Shown here: piece after piece, positions 31,537-40,882 of the stretch
Numbering within the stretch: position 1 is the stretch's first letter
How the letters are laid out: every line of letters begins with the position of its first letter
Assembly: GCF_001483745.1 (NCBI RefSeq)
Contig: NZ_LQBL01000028.1
Location: 352,379 to 416,378 of the forward strand
Source: Serinicoccus chungangensis
GTDB lineage: Bacteria; Actinomycetota; Actinomycetes; Actinomycetales; Dermatophilaceae
Length of the DNA: 64,000 nucleotides
Direction: 5' to 3'
Notes under the pieces: model-generated
Database searches by the model: none
What the model was told of the DNA's origin: nothing
What the model saw: only the letters and a program-made list of their open reading frames with translations
Program-made: the position numbers and the translations under genes

Positions 31537-31542
31537 ATCTTA
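31537..31542 (-). promoter_or_regulatory. TAAGAT -10 box, leaderless ctaE-qcrCAB operon
   Basis: On the minus strand TAAGAT ends 6 bases before the ctaE GTG, the strongest match to TANNNT in this divergent gap. Confidence 0.55.
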
Positions 31543-31617
31543 GGCCCATCGCGGCACAGCACGCGCGGCCACCCCGCCGCAGGCGCTCCCGTGCTTCCTC
31601 CGGGTCGGGCGGCTCGG

Positions 31618-31623
31618 TAGGAT
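31618..31623 (+). promoter_or_regulatory. TAGGAT -10 box, leaderless receiver gene and trpD
   Basis: TAGGAT ends 7 bases before the ATG at 31631. Confidence 0.5.
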
Positions 31624-31630
31624 CGCCGGC

Positions 31631-32053
31631 ATGAGCACTCCCGCGGTCCCCTCCGCCTCCGGCGGCCTTACCACCACCTCCGTCTCGGTCCTGCTCTACA
31701 GCAACGACCGCTCGGTGCGGGACGCCGTCCGCGTCGGCGTCGGTGAGCGGCCCGCGGACGACGTGGTCATCGAGCGGTGGAAGGAGTGCGCCACCCCCGA
31801 GGTGGCCCTCATCGAGGCCCGGGACGGCGACTACGACCTGCTCATCCTGGACGGCGAGTCGCAGCCCTACGGCGGCATGGGCGTCTGCCGGCAGCTGAAG
31901 AACGAGCTGTTCGACTGCCCCCCGGTCCTCGTGCTCACGGGTCGTCCCGGCGACGGGTGGCTCGCGACCTGGTCGCAGGCCGACGCGGTCCTCTCCCGCC
32001 CCCTCGACGAGGCACGGCTGACGGCGGCCGTCGCCGACCTGGCCCGCCGGTGA
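31631..32053 (+). CDS. Receiver-like protein next to trpD
   Basis: A 140-residue CheY-like domain with no output domain. '[23 protein letters not shown]' carries the phosphoacceptor-position Asp (about residue 76), and '[13 protein letters not shown]' is the following strand. The usual acidic pair is N-D in 'LLYSNDRS' and the conserved Lys is Arg in 'LSRPLDE', so phosphorylation may be weak or absent. The stop overlaps the trpD GTG as GTGA. No histidine kinase is nearby. Confidence 0.82.
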   Translation: MSTPAVPSASGGLTTTSVSVLLYSNDRSVRDAVRVGVGERPADDVVIERWKECATPEVALIEARDGDYDLLILDGESQPYGGMGVCRQLKNELFDCPPVLVLTGRPGDGWLATWSQADAVLSRPLDEARLTAAVADLARR

Positions 32054-33150
32054 CCGACGGCGGCGCCGACCGGACGGGAGGGGCCGGCGCCGGAACCCTC
32101 GTCACCGGCTGGGCGGACGTCCTCAGCGCGCTCACCCGCGGCGAGGACCTCTCCAGCAGCACGACGTCCTGGGTCATGGACCAGGTCATGACGGGCGCGG
32201 CCAGCGACGCCCAGCTCGGCGGCTTCCTCACCGCGCTGCGCACCAAGGGCGAGACGGCGCAGGAGATGTCCGGGCTGTCGAGCACGATGCTGCAGCACGC
32301 GCACCGGCTCGAGGTCCCGGGGCCGACCGTCGACATCGTCGGGACCGGCGGCGACCGGGCCATGACGGTCAACATCTCGACGATGTCGGCCGTCGTCATG
32401 GCGGCGGCCGGCGCGACGGTGGTCAAGCACGGCAACCGCGCCGCCTCCAGCCGGTCCGGGTCCGCCGACATGCTCGAGGCCCTCGGCGTCCGCCTCGACC
32501 TCTCCCCCGAGCGGGTCCGGCAGGTCGCGCACGAGGCGGGCATCACGTTCTGCTTCGCCCTCACCTTCCACCCGTCGATGAGGTATGCCGGGGCCGTGCG
32601 CCGCGAGCTGGGGATCGGCACCGCCTTCAACTTCCTCGGGCCGCTCACCAACCCGGCGCAACCCCGCTACGCCGCGGTGGGCTGCGCCGACGCCCGCATG
32701 GCCCCGCTCATGGCGCAGGTCTTCGCCGACCGCGGCACCCGGGCGGTGGTGTTCCGCGGTGACGACGGCCTGGACGAGATCACCACGGCCACCACGACCT
32801 CGCTGTGGTGGGCGGACGACGAGGGCCGGGTGGCGCAGCACGTGCTCGACCCCCGACGCCTCGGCCTGCCCCTGCACCCCCTGGAGGAGCTGCGCGGGGA
32901 GGACGCCGAGCACAACGCCCGGGTGGCCCGCCGTCTCTTCGACGGCGGGACGGGTGCCGTGCGCGACGCGGTCCTGCTCAACGCGGGCACGGCCCTGGCC
33001 CTCGTCGAGGCGGGTGAGTCCTCCACGCACCCCGGCAGCGCCGAGGAGCTGGACGGGGCGGTGCGCGACGGCATACGCCGGGCCGCCGAGGCGCTCGACA
33101 GCGGCGCCGCCGCCCAGGTCGTCCAGCGGTGGGTCGCCGCGACCGGCTGA
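32050..33150 (+). CDS. trpD: Anthranilate phosphoribosyltransferase
   Basis: A 366-residue tryptophan pathway enzyme transferring phosphoribosyl from PRPP to anthranilate. Markers are '[20 protein letters not shown]' (PRPP site, about residue 95), '[20 protein letters not shown]' and '[14 protein letters not shown]'. GTG 32050 overlaps the preceding stop. It stands apart from other trp genes, as in M. tuberculosis, where trpD likewise neighbours ctaE. Confidence 0.95.
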   Translation: MTDGGADRTGGAGAGTLVTGWADVLSALTRGEDLSSSTTSWVMDQVMTGAASDAQLGGFLTALRTKGETAQEMSGLSSTMLQHAHRLEVPGPTVDIVGTGGDRAMTVNISTMSAVVMAAAGATVVKHGNRAASSRSGSADMLEALGVRLDLSPERVRQVAHEAGITFCFALTFHPSMRYAGAVRRELGIGTAFNFLGPLTNPAQPRYAAVGCADARMAPLMAQVFADRGTRAVVFRGDDGLDEITTATTTSLWWADDEGRVAQHVLDPRRLGLPLHPLEELRGEDAEHNARVARRLFDGGTGAVRDAVLLNAGTALALVEAGESSTHPGSAEELDGAVRDGIRRAAEALDSGAAAQVVQRWVAATG

Positions 33151-33161
33151 CCGGCCCGCGA

Positions 33162-33167
33162 TAGCGT
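33162..33167 (+). promoter_or_regulatory. TAGCGT -10 box, leaderless quinone reductase
   Basis: TAGCGT ends 6 bases before the ATG at 33174, within the 23-base gap after trpD. Confidence 0.4.
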
Positions 33168-33173
33168 CGCGGC

Positions 33174-34145
33174 ATGCGCGCCATCATCGTGGACCAGCCC
33201 GGAGGGCCGGAGGCCCTGACCCTCGTCGACCGCCCCACCCCGGAGCCCGGCCCCGGCGAGGTGCTGGTCGACGTGGCCGCCGCCGGCGTGAACTTCATCG
33301 ACGTCTACCACCGCTCCGGCGCCTACCCCCTGCCGACCCCGTTCGTCGTCGGCAGCGAGGGGGCCGGGACCGTCCGCACGGTGGGCCCGGACGTCTCCGG
33401 GGTCGCCGAGGGAGACCGCGTGGCGTGGGCCATGTCGCCGGGGACGGGGTACACCGACGAGGCCGTCGTGGCCGCCGACCGCCTCGTGCTCGTGCCGTCG
33501 GAGGTCGACCTCGAGACGGCCGCCGCCGTGATGCTGCAGGGACTGACGGCCCACTACCTGGCCCGGACCACCTTCGAGGCCGCACCCGGTCACACCGCCC
33601 TGGTGACCGCGGCCGCCGGCGGTGTGGGCCTGCTGCTCACCCAGCTGCTCGCCCGGGCGGGGACCCACGTGATCGGCACGGTGGGCTCGCCGGCCAAGGC
33701 CGAGCTGGCGCGTGCCGCCGGCGCCCACGACGTCGTGCTCTACCGCGAGGAGGACCTGGTCGACCGGGTCCGGGAGATCACCGGCGGCCAGGGGGTCCAC
33801 GTCGTCTACGACGGGGTGGGTCGGGACACCTTCGACGCGGGGCTGGAGCTCCTGCGCCCGCGCGGCACCATGGTGCTCTTCGGTGCGGCCAGCGGACCGG
33901 TGCCCCCGGTCGACCCGCAGGTCCTCAACCAGCAGGGCTCGCTCTTCCTCACCCGGCCCAGCCTGGCGCACTACGTCGCCGACCGGGCCGAGCTGCTCGC
34001 CCGCGCCGACGACCTGATGCACCTGGTGGCGGCCGGGGAGCTACAGGTGCGGGTGTCCGGTCGTTACGCCCTAGCCGACGCCCATCAGGCCCACACGGAC
34101 CTGGAGGCCGGGGGCACCACCGGCAAGCTGCTCCTCCTGCCCTGA
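33174..34145 (+). CDS. Quinone oxidoreductase (zinc-independent MDR family)
   Basis: A 323-residue NADPH:quinone oxidoreductase of the medium-chain reductase superfamily. 'AGVNFIDVYHRSGAYP' and 'GSEGAGTV' are the family signature of the catalytic domain, and 'LVTAAAGGVGLLLTQLLARAG' (about 145) is the nucleotide fold. No zinc-binding Cys set is seen. Convergent with ctaF. Confidence 0.92.
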   Translation: MRAIIVDQPGGPEALTLVDRPTPEPGPGEVLVDVAAAGVNFIDVYHRSGAYPLPTPFVVGSEGAGTVRTVGPDVSGVAEGDRVAWAMSPGTGYTDEAVVAADRLVLVPSEVDLETAAAVMLQGLTAHYLARTTFEAAPGHTALVTAAAGGVGLLLTQLLARAGTHVIGTVGSPAKAELARAAGAHDVVLYREEDLVDRVREITGGQGVHVVYDGVGRDTFDAGLELLRPRGTMVLFGAASGPVPPVDPQVLNQQGSLFLTRPSLAHYVADRAELLARADDLMHLVAAGELQVRVSGRYALADAHQAHTDLEAGGTTGKLLLLP

Positions 34146-34151
34146 CGAGGA

Positions 34152-34175
34152 CCGGCCGCCAGGACCCGCGGCCGG
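34152..34175. terminator. Bidirectional terminator hairpin
   Basis: CCGGCCGC and GCGGCCGG form an 8-bp stem with an 8-base loop between the convergent stops of the quinone reductase gene and ctaF. Confidence 0.5.
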
Positions 34176-34179
34176 GGCC

Positions 34180-34581
34180 TCAGACCGCCTTGGCGCCCCG
34201 GAAGAACTCGAAGGTCCAGCCGAGGATGGAGATGAGCAGGAAGGGCACCGCGCAGATGAGCAGCCACCAGCCCACCGCGAGCCCCAGGGCGACCACCGCG
34301 ACCGACAGGCCCAGCCACAGCGGCCACCAGCTGTAGGGCGCGAAGTGGCCGTAGTCGCCGGACAGGTCGGCGATCTCGCCCTGCAGGTCGTCCTCGGGGC
34401 GGGCGTCCGTCTTGCGGCCGGTCACCCAGAGGTAGAAGGCGATGAACGCCGTGAAGAGCATGGTGAGGAGCAGGCCGATGACGCCCACCCACTCCAGGGG
34501 GTCGGTGAACCACGCGTAGAGCGCCGTGGCCAGCGCGAAGAACGGCACCAGGGCACCGAAGACCTTGACCTCTGCCCGCAT
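34180..34581 (-). CDS. ctaF: Cytochrome c oxidase subunit IV (actinobacterial type)
   Basis: A 133-residue, four-helix small subunit ('VFGALVPFFALATALYAW', 'WVGVIGLLLTMLFTAFIAFY', 'WPLWLGLSVAVVALGLAVGWW', 'LLISILGWTFEFFRG'). The ATG overlaps the ctaD stop by one base, making a ctaC-ctaD-ctaF operon with 1-4 base overlaps throughout. Confidence 0.93.
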   Translation of the reverse strand: MRAEVKVFGALVPFFALATALYAWFTDPLEWVGVIGLLLTMLFTAFIAFYLWVTGRKTDARPEDDLQGEIADLSGDYGHFAPYSWWPLWLGLSVAVVALGLAVGWWLLICAVPFLLISILGWTFEFFRGAKAV

Positions 34582-36359
34582 CAGCCGCGCTCCTTGCCGG
34601 TGTAGCCACCATGGTCCGTGCCGTTCTGGCCGTCCGGGTCCGTGTCAGGCCCACCGAGCAGCTGCTCGGCGACCCCCTTGTCGGGCTCGGGCGACTCCAG
34701 GGTGCCGATCTGCGGGTGGTGCAGGTCGAAGGCGGCGCGCTCGGAGCGGATCCGCGGCAGCGACTCGAAGTTGTGCCGCGGCGGCGGGCATGACGTCGCC
34801 CACTCCAGCGACATACCCCAGCCCCACGGGTCGTCCACCTCGACCTTCGGGGTGCGGAAGCTCTTCCACACCGCGTAGAAGAAGGGGAGCATGGAGGCGG
34901 CGAGCAGGAAGGAGGAGACGGTCGACAGCTGGTTCATCCAGGTGAAGCCGTCCTCGGGCAGGTAGTCGGCGTAGCGCCGGGGCATGCCCTGCACCCCCAG
35001 CCAGTGCTGGATGAGGAAGGTACCGTGGAAGCCCAGGAACAGCATCCAGAAGTGGATCTTGCCGAGCCGCTCGTCCAGCATGTGGCCGGTGAACTTGGGC
35101 CACCAGAAGTAGTAGCCGGCGAACATCGCGAACACCACGGTGCCGAAGACGACGTAGTGGAAGTGCGCCACCACGAAGTAGGTGTCCGACACGTGCCAGT
35201 CGAGGGCGGGGCTGGCGAGGATGACACCGGTCAGCCCGCCGAAGAGGAAGGTGATGAGGAAGCCCACGGCCCACAGCATGGGCGTGTCCATCTTGATGGA
35301 GCCCTTCCACATGGTGCCGATCCAGTTGAAGAACTTCACCCCGGTCGGGACCGCGATGAGCATGGTCATGATGGTGAAGAACTCCAGCAGGATGGCGCCC
35401 GTGGCGTACATGTGGTGCGCCCACACCGCGACCGACAGGGCGGCGATCGCCATCGTCGCCATGACCAGGGTCTTGTAGCCGAAGAGCGGCTTGCGCGAGA
35501 AGACCGGGATGACCTCGGAGATGATGCCGAAGAACGGCAGCGCGATGATGTAGACCTCGGGGTGGCCGAAGAACCAGAACAGGTGCTGCCACAGCATGGC
35601 GCCGCCGTGCTCGGGGTCGAAGATGTGCCAGCCGAAGATGCGGTCGGTGGCCATCCCGAAGAAGGCGGCGGCCAGCACCGGGAAGGCGACCAGCACGAGG
35701 ATCGAGGTGACGAGGATGGTCCAGGTGAAGATCGGCATCCGGAACATCGTCATGCCGGGGGCGCGCATGCACAGGATGGTGGTGATGAAGTTCACCGCGC
35801 CGAAGATCGTCGCGAACCCGCTGACGGCCAGCCCGACCACCCACAGGTCCCCGCCCAACCCGGGGCTGTGCGTGGGCCCGGCCAGCGGCTGGTAGGCGAA
35901 CCAGCCGAAGCTGGCGGCCCCGCTGGGGGTGAGGAAGCCGCCGACCGCGATGAGGCTGCCGAAGAGGAACATCCAGAAGGCCAACATGTTGAGCCGGGGG
36001 AAGGCCACGTCCGGCGAGCCGATCTGCAGCGGCACGAGGGCGTTGGCGAAGCCGGCGAACAACGGCGTCGCGAACATCAGCAGCATCACCGTGCCGTGCA
36101 TGGTGAACAGCTGATTGTAGATCTCCGGGTTGTCGACGACCTGCAGCCCCGGGACGAACAGCTCCGCGCGGATGAGCAGCGCCATGAGCCCGCCCAGGAT
36201 GAACCAGGCCATCGTGGTGACGAAGTAGAGGTTGCCGATGACCTTGTGGTCCGTCGTGGTGAGGACCCGCACGGCGTTGCGCACGAACGAGCTGCGCTCG
36301 GACACCTGCGGCGGCCGCGGGGGGGCGCCGACCTCGGGGCGCTCGGTGGTGATGGCCAT
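34581..36359 (-). CDS. ctaD: Cytochrome c oxidase subunit I
   Basis: A 592-residue haem-copper oxidase catalytic subunit with twelve helices. Ligand regions include '[17 protein letters not shown]' (haem a His), '[18 protein letters not shown]' (CuB His and cross-linked Tyr), 'WAHHMYATG' (CuB His pair) and '[20 protein letters not shown]' (haem ligands). It reduces O2 to water and pumps protons. The ATG overlaps the ctaC stop as ATGA. Confidence 0.97.
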   Translation of the reverse strand: MAITTERPEVGAPPRPPQVSERSSFVRNAVRVLTTTDHKVIGNLYFVTTMAWFILGGLMALLIRAELFVPGLQVVDNPEIYNQLFTMHGTVMLLMFATPLFAGFANALVPLQIGSPDVAFPRLNMLAFWMFLFGSLIAVGGFLTPSGAASFGWFAYQPLAGPTHSPGLGGDLWVVGLAVSGFATIFGAVNFITTILCMRAPGMTMFRMPIFTWTILVTSILVLVAFPVLAAAFFGMATDRIFGWHIFDPEHGGAMLWQHLFWFFGHPEVYIIALPFFGIISEVIPVFSRKPLFGYKTLVMATMAIAALSVAVWAHHMYATGAILLEFFTIMTMLIAVPTGVKFFNWIGTMWKGSIKMDTPMLWAVGFLITFLFGGLTGVILASPALDWHVSDTYFVVAHFHYVVFGTVVFAMFAGYYFWWPKFTGHMLDERLGKIHFWMLFLGFHGTFLIQHWLGVQGMPRRYADYLPEDGFTWMNQLSTVSSFLLAASMLPFFYAVWKSFRTPKVEVDDPWGWGMSLEWATSCPPPRHNFESLPRIRSERAAFDLHHPQIGTLESPEPDKGVAEQLLGGPDTDPDGQNGTDHGGYTGKERG

Positions 36360-37246
36360 CAGTTCCTCACTCCCTCGGGCAGCTTGTCCTGCTGGTCGGG
36401 CTGCAGCTCGTACTGGTCGAGGTCAGGCCCCAGCTGACCGGTGTTGCCCGACTCCTCGAGACCGGCGATGAAGGCGTCGTACTCCTCCTGCGAGACCACG
36501 TCGACCTCGAAGAGCATCTCGGAGTGGTAGGCCCCGCAGAGCTCGGCGCACTTGCCGGCGAAGGTCCCCTCCTCGGTGGTGGTCACCTGGAAGATGTTGA
36601 CCCGCCCCGGCACCATGTCCAGCTTCTGCAGGAAGTTGACGACCCAGAAGGAGTGGATGACGTCGCGCGAGGTCAGCACGAACTCGACGCGGCTGTCGAC
36701 CGGGAGCACCAGCCTGGGCAGGGTCTCCGGGACCCCCGGCTGGCCCTCGTTGAGGTCGCGGGCCTGCTGGCCCGTCACGTAGACCTGCTCCTCCACGTAG
36801 TTGAAGTCCCAGCTCCACTTCTTGGCGGCCACGTTGACGACGACGTCGGGTTCCTGGTCGGTGTCGAGCATGGCGTTCTGCAGGGTGACCGTCTGCCCGA
36901 ACATCGCCGCGACCATGAGCACGGGCACGACGGTGTAGAGGATCTCGAAGGGCACGTGGTAGCGGAACTGGACGGGGACCTCGTCCTCGCTGCGGCGCCG
37001 GTAGGCGAAGACCGCCCACAGGACGAGGAAGCAGACCAGCGCCCCGACCGCGAGCGCCGCGATCCAGGTGGCGTTCCAGAAACCGATGACGTCCGGACCG
37101 ACCTCGGTCGCGGGCTCGGGGAGGTATCCGCGGGTGACGTCACCGCACCCGGAGAGCACCGCAGCACCCGTTCCGGCGGCCACGAGGACCGCCGCCCGGC
37201 GCCTCACGGACCCGGCCAGGGCCACTCGTCGTTCGGTCCGTGGCAC
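36359..37246 (-). CDS. ctaC: Cytochrome c oxidase subunit II (CuA lipoprotein)
   Basis: A 295-residue subunit II. A signal ending in the lipobox L-S-G-C (about residue 34) is followed by two membrane helices (about 55-77 and 97-118) and a cupredoxin domain with the CuA set '[12 protein letters not shown]' and an upstream His in 'DVIHSFWV'. GTG 37246 is chosen because AGAGGTGG precedes it and it leaves a normal lipoprotein signal; in-frame GTGs 36 and 45 bases further upstream are possible. It delivers electrons from QcrC to CtaD. Confidence 0.95.
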   Translation of the reverse strand: MPRTERRVALAGSVRRRAAVLVAAGTGAAVLSGCGDVTRGYLPEPATEVGPDVIGFWNATWIAALAVGALVCFLVLWAVFAYRRRSEDEVPVQFRYHVPFEILYTVVPVLMVAAMFGQTVTLQNAMLDTDQEPDVVVNVAAKKWSWDFNYVEEQVYVTGQQARDLNEGQPGVPETLPRLVLPVDSRVEFVLTSRDVIHSFWVVNFLQKLDMVPGRVNIFQVTTTEEGTFAGKCAELCGAYHSEMLFEVDVVSQEEYDAFIAGLEESGNTGQLGPDLDQYELQPDQQDKLPEGVRN

Positions 37247-37289
37247 AGATCCACCTCTTGATGCTGGGACGGTCGGCTTCACGCCAGAC

Positions 37290-37295
37290 ACTCTA
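37290..37295 (-). promoter_or_regulatory. TAGAGT -10 box of ctaC-ctaD-ctaF
   Basis: On the minus strand TAGAGT lies 43 bases before the chosen ctaC GTG and 7 bases before an alternative in-frame GTG (37282), just past the aat stop. Confidence 0.45.
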
Positions 37296-37298
37296 CCC

Positions 37299-38081
37299 TC
37301 ACCGGGTGGCTGCGGCTCTCCCACCGGGGGGTATGCCGCGCCACCGGCGGGGCAGGTCCTGCGCCACCCGTTCGCGGAGCAGGTCCAGGTAGCTGCTCCG
37401 GCCGACCGCCGTGACCCCGAGGGAGCGCAGGTGGGGGGTCTGCCACTGCACGTCCAGCAGCCACGGCTCCCCGTCCTCGGAGAGGACGCCGACGAGGGCG
37501 TGCAGGGCCACCTTGGAGGCGTCCGGGACCCGGTGAAACATCGACTCACCGGCGAAGAGGCGGCCGACCGCCAGCCCGTAGACGCCGCCGACGAGGTCGT
37601 CCCCGGACCACACCTCGACCGAGTGCGCCCACCCCAGCCGGTGCAGGGTCCCGTAGGCCTCGGCGACGTCCCGGGTGATCCAGCCGCCGTCCCGCCGGGG
37701 GTCGGCGCACCCTTCGACGACGGCCTCGAAGGCCTCGTCGACCGTCGTCCGCCACCCCCGGCCGGCGCGACGGGCGGAGCGGCTCAGGTGCAGGTCGCCG
37801 GGCAGGAGGATCCCCCGCGGGTCCGGCGACCACCATCCGATCGGAGGGGCGCCGCCCTCACCCAGACCCATGGGGAACAGGCCCGCCCGGTAGGCGGCGA
37901 GGATGGTGCCCGGCGCGAGGTCGGCGCCGATCCCGACCAGGTCCTCCCCCGGGAGCGCACCGTCCGTGGTCAGCTCCCACGGGGTCGGCTCAGGCTCCGC
38001 CGGAGCTCGGGCTGCGCCGCGCCCGGCTGCGCCGGGAACTGCTGCGCCGGGAACTGCTGCGTGCTCGCTCCGCTCGCCCAT
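37299..38081 (-). CDS. aat: Leucyl/phenylalanyl-tRNA-protein transferase
   Basis: A 260-residue N-degron enzyme adding Leu or Phe to proteins with N-terminal Arg or Lys. Motifs are 'GIGADLAPGTILAAYRAGLFPMG', 'WWSPDPRGIL', 'GWITRDVAEAYGTLHRLGWAHSVEVW' and 'LFAGESMFHRVPDASKVALHAL'. The first 30 residues contain a repeated AAVPG from a 15-base tandem repeat and may be lineage-specific padding; the start may therefore lie further in, although ATG 38081 is the first. Confidence 0.9.
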   Translation of the reverse strand: MGERSEHAAVPGAAVPGAAGRGAARAPAEPEPTPWELTTDGALPGEDLVGIGADLAPGTILAAYRAGLFPMGLGEGGAPPIGWWSPDPRGILLPGDLHLSRSARRAGRGWRTTVDEAFEAVVEGCADPRRDGGWITRDVAEAYGTLHRLGWAHSVEVWSGDDLVGGVYGLAVGRLFAGESMFHRVPDASKVALHALVGVLSEDGEPWLLDVQWQTPHLRSLGVTAVGRSSYLDLLRERVAQDLPRRWRGIPPGGRAAATR

Positions 38082-38126
38082 GCTGTCTGTTCCGCGGAAC
38101 AGGCTCGCTCCGCTCGCGTTCCGCGG
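38063..38126. repeat. REP-like element between erpA and aat
   Basis: GCTCGCTCCGCTCG occurs twice (38063-38076 and 38103-38116), each followed by GTTCCGCGG. Between them lies a perfect 16-bp palindrome CTGTTCCGCGGAACAG (38087-38102). The element fills the whole erpA-aat gap and overlaps the aat start codon. It could act as an erpA terminator or an extragenic palindromic repeat. Confidence 0.55.
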
Positions 38127-38477
38127 TCAGCTGAAGCTGTCTCCGCAGGCGCAGGAGCTGCCGGCGTTGGGGTTGTCGATGGTGAAGCCCTGCTTCTCGA
38201 TCGTGTCGGCGAAGTCGATCGACGCACCGTCGAGGTACGGCGCGCTCATCCGGTCCACGACGACCTCGACACCGTCGAAGTCGGCGACCAGGTCGCCGTC
38301 GAGGGTGCGCTCGTCGAAGTAGAGCTGGTAGATGAGCCCTGAGCAGCCGCCCGGCTGCACCCCGATCCGCAGGCGCAGGTCGTCACGACCCTCCTGCTCG
38401 AGCAGGCTCTTGACCTTGCCCGCCGCGAGGTCGCTGAGGGTGACGCCGTGGCTCTGGGTGGTCTGGGTCTCGGTCAT
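38127..38477 (-). CDS. erpA: Iron-sulfur cluster insertion protein ErpA (A-type carrier)
   Basis: A 116-residue A-type Fe-S carrier. The three cluster Cys are in 'VQPGGCSGLIYQLYF' (about residue 45) and 'GSSCACGDSFS' at the C-terminus. It hands 4Fe-4S or 2Fe-2S clusters to apo-proteins; clients in this window would include LipA and QcrA. Ends against a REP-like element. Equivalent to Rv2204c. Confidence 0.93.
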   Translation of the reverse strand: MTETQTTQSHGVTLSDLAAGKVKSLLEQEGRDDLRLRIGVQPGGCSGLIYQLYFDERTLDGDLVADFDGVEVVVDRMSAPYLDGASIDFADTIEKQGFTIDNPNAGSSCACGDSFS

Positions 38478-38561
38478 GCGCTGGGGTCCTCTCGTGAGGG
38501 GAAGTCGTGCACGTGGAACGTCACCCTGGGGCGATCCTGTTCCCGTCCCCGCCAGGGTACG

Positions 38562-39662
38562 TCACCGGGGTCCGGGCGGCGTCCAGGTGCGGGCGACCCG
38601 CCCCGCCAGCTCGCCCAGGTCCTCCCCCGCGCGCAGGCCGTAGGAACCGCTCACCCCGAGCGACATGCCCTCCCGGCGACCGACCGCGACCTGCCGGGCG
38701 AGCACGACCGTGGGGGCGGCCACCTCGGAGGCCGCGCGGGCCGTGTCGGGGACCACCCCCGCGTGGACGGTCGTCCAGTCGTAGGTCTCGGTGACGAGCA
38801 CGACCAGCGCCCCGGCCAGCCGACCGCCGACGCCCAGGTCGTCGAGCAGCAGGCGGGGGCCGGTGTCGGTGCGCGCCCCGAGCAGCTGCAGGGCGTACCC
38901 GATCCCCCCGGCCACCCCCGACCCCGGCGACCGCTCGGGGCGGCGGGGCAGCCCGGTCAGCAGGTCCCGGGGCGGTGGCAGCAGCGCGTTGACGCGGTCG
39001 GTGAGCATCCCGAGCTCGGTCTCCAGCCGCTGGGTCACCGCGGGCGCCACCCCCAGCTCGCCGAGCGAGGCGCTGGCCCCGTGGAAGCCGAGCAGCGACG
39101 CCTCGGTGGTCGTCGCGAGCACCAGCGCGACGTCGGACCAGCGCTCGCGGACCGCGGCCAGGTGCTCGAGGTCGGCACCGGCACCGAGCTCGACGAGCAG
39201 CCCGCGGCCGCCGTCGTGCGCGGCCGCCGGGCCGGCGCCCACGACGACGCGGCCGACGCCCAGGTCCCGGGCGCGGCGCAGCAGCACGCCGACCCCGGCA
39301 CTGGTGAGACCGACCGGGTCTGCGAGCCGGGCCGCGTCCACGAGGTGGCGTCCGACGACCTGCGCGGTGTCGAGGTATGCCGTGGCCCCCTCCCCCTCGC
39401 CGACGACGGTGACCGCCGCGGGCACCTCGCGCCCGGCCGGGTCGGGCACGAGGACGGGGTGGGTCGCGGTGGGGACGCCGGTGGAGGCGGCGCGCTCGCC
39501 CACGACCGCGGCGAAGCCGGCTCCCCCGTCGTGCAGCGGGTGCGCCTCGACCTGCGCGTGCGGGGCTGCCCGGCGCCATCCCCGCGCCACGACCTCCTCG
39601 GTGCCCGGCGGGAGCCGGTCACCGGAACGGTCGACGACGACGACCACGCGTGGCGTGCGCAC
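38562..39662 (-). CDS. Glycerate kinase family protein (divergent)
   Basis: A 366-residue protein with a glycerate-kinase outline: 'HPLHDGGAGFAAVVGE' for the PLxDGGEGT motif, 'VVGAGPAAAHDGGRGLLVEL' for GGSxTxDGGxG, and 'SGVAGGIGYALQLLGAR' for GAAGGxG. Several consensus Gly/Thr positions are changed (GAG for GEGT, GPAA for GSAT), so activity on glycerate is uncertain. Rv2205c at the same place in M. tuberculosis belongs to this family. 84 bases upstream of erpA. Confidence 0.7.
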   Translation of the reverse strand: MRTPRVVVVVDRSGDRLPPGTEEVVARGWRRAAPHAQVEAHPLHDGGAGFAAVVGERAASTGVPTATHPVLVPDPAGREVPAAVTVVGEGEGATAYLDTAQVVGRHLVDAARLADPVGLTSAGVGVLLRRARDLGVGRVVVGAGPAAAHDGGRGLLVELGAGADLEHLAAVRERWSDVALVLATTTEASLLGFHGASASLGELGVAPAVTQRLETELGMLTDRVNALLPPPRDLLTGLPRRPERSPGSGVAGGIGYALQLLGARTDTGPRLLLDDLGVGGRLAGALVVLVTETYDWTTVHAGVVPDTARAASEVAAPTVVLARQVAVGRREGMSLGVSGSYGLRAGEDLGELAGRVARTWTPPGPR

Positions 39663-39690
39663 CCTCAGCGCCTCTCGACCGCGCCGGGAC

Positions 39691-40830
39691 TCAGGCGTAG
39701 ACCATCTGCATGGCCTCGCGCACCTCGGACAACGTGGCCTCGGCCACGTCGTTCGCGTGCGCGTTGCCGGCGGCGAGCACCCGCCGCAGCTCGGCCGGGT
39801 CCGCCTCCAGCTCGGCCCTGCGTGCCCGGAGCGGGGCGAGGTGCTCGTTCACCGCCTCGGTGACCACCCGCTTGAGGGCGCCGGACCCGCCGTCCCCGAT
39901 CTCGTCGGCGACGGCGTGCGGGTCGCGACCGGTCGTCAGGGAGGCCAGCAGCACGAGGTTGGAGACCTCCGGGCGCCCGACCGGGTCGTAGGTGATGTGC
40001 CGGTGGGGGTCGGTGACGGCCTTCTTGACGGCACGCGCGGTGTCGTCGGCACTCATCCGCAGCTCGATGACGTTGCCGCGGGACTTGCTCATCTTCTGCC
40101 CGTCGGTGCCCAGCAGGTTCGGGACCTCGGAGAGCAGCGCGTCGGGGGCGGGGAAGACCGGCGCCGAGCCGTCCCCGGCCCGGCCGTAGCGCTCGTCGAA
40201 GCGCCGGGCCACCACCCGGGTCTGCTCCACGTGCGGCAGCTGGTCCTTGCCGACCGGGACGACGTTGGCCTTGCAGAAGAGGATGTCGGCGGCCTGGTGG
40301 ACGGGGTAGGTGAGCATGAGACCGGTCATGGGCCGGCCGCCGGTCGCCTCCTGCTCGGCCTTCACCGTGGGGTTCCGGCGCAGCTCGGCGTCGGTCACGA
40401 GCGACAGGAAGGGCAGCAGCAGCTGGTTGAGCGCGGGCACCTGGGAGTGCGCGAAGATCGTGGTGCGTGCCGGGTCGACCCCCACCGCCAGGTAGTCGGC
40501 GAGCAGCGAGAACACCCGCTCCTGGATCGAGTCGACGGTGTCCCGGTCGGTGATGACCTGGTAGTCGGCGATGAGCACCCAGGTGTCCACGCCCTGGTCC
40601 TGGAGGGCCACCCGGTTGCGCAGGCTGCCGAAGTAGTGGCCCAGATGCAGGTGGCCGGTGGGGCGGTCCCCCGTGAGCATCCGGTAGCGGGAGGGGTGGT
40701 GCTCCAGGTCCGCCCAGATCTGCTCGCTGCGGGCCGTGCTGCGGCGCAGGGAGGCCTCGGACGTGGAGTCCGAGAGCGCCTCGCTGCCGGGGTCGTCCTG
40801 CGGTCGGGTCGTCTGGGGCTCGGTGGTCAC
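39691..40830 (-). CDS. trpS: Tryptophanyl-tRNA synthetase
   Basis: A 379-residue class I synthetase charging tRNA-Trp. HIGH-like 'GDRPTGHLHLGHYFGSL' (about 47-63), 'YPVHQAADILFCKANVVPVG' for Trp/AMP binding and 'GQKMSKSRGN' (about 238). GTG 40830 is chosen: 8 bases after a TACCAT box and matching the usual length, with the longer open frame looking non-coding upstream. Gap of 28 bases to the glycerate kinase-like gene, same strand. Confidence 0.94.
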   Translation of the reverse strand: MTTEPQTTRPQDDPGSEALSDSTSEASLRRSTARSEQIWADLEHHPSRYRMLTGDRPTGHLHLGHYFGSLRNRVALQDQGVDTWVLIADYQVITDRDTVDSIQERVFSLLADYLAVGVDPARTTIFAHSQVPALNQLLLPFLSLVTDAELRRNPTVKAEQEATGGRPMTGLMLTYPVHQAADILFCKANVVPVGKDQLPHVEQTRVVARRFDERYGRAGDGSAPVFPAPDALLSEVPNLLGTDGQKMSKSRGNVIELRMSADDTARAVKKAVTDPHRHITYDPVGRPEVSNLVLLASLTTGRDPHAVADEIGDGGSGALKRVVTEAVNEHLAPLRARRAELEADPAELRRVLAAGNAHANDVAEATLSEVREAMQMVYA

Positions 40831-40838
40831 GACGAGTG

Positions 40839-40844
40839 ATGGTA
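40839..40844 (-). promoter_or_regulatory. TACCAT -10 box, leaderless trpS
   Basis: On the minus strand TACCAT ends 8 bases before the trpS GTG. Confidence 0.4.
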
Positions 40845-40882
40845 GCCACCCGCGCCGCCGGTGCGGCGCGGGTGGTCCACCG

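Noticed and set aside
38063-38126. Insertion-sequence ends or an attachment site
   Set aside because: No transposase or integrase gene and no target duplication are visible; a REP-like element fits better.
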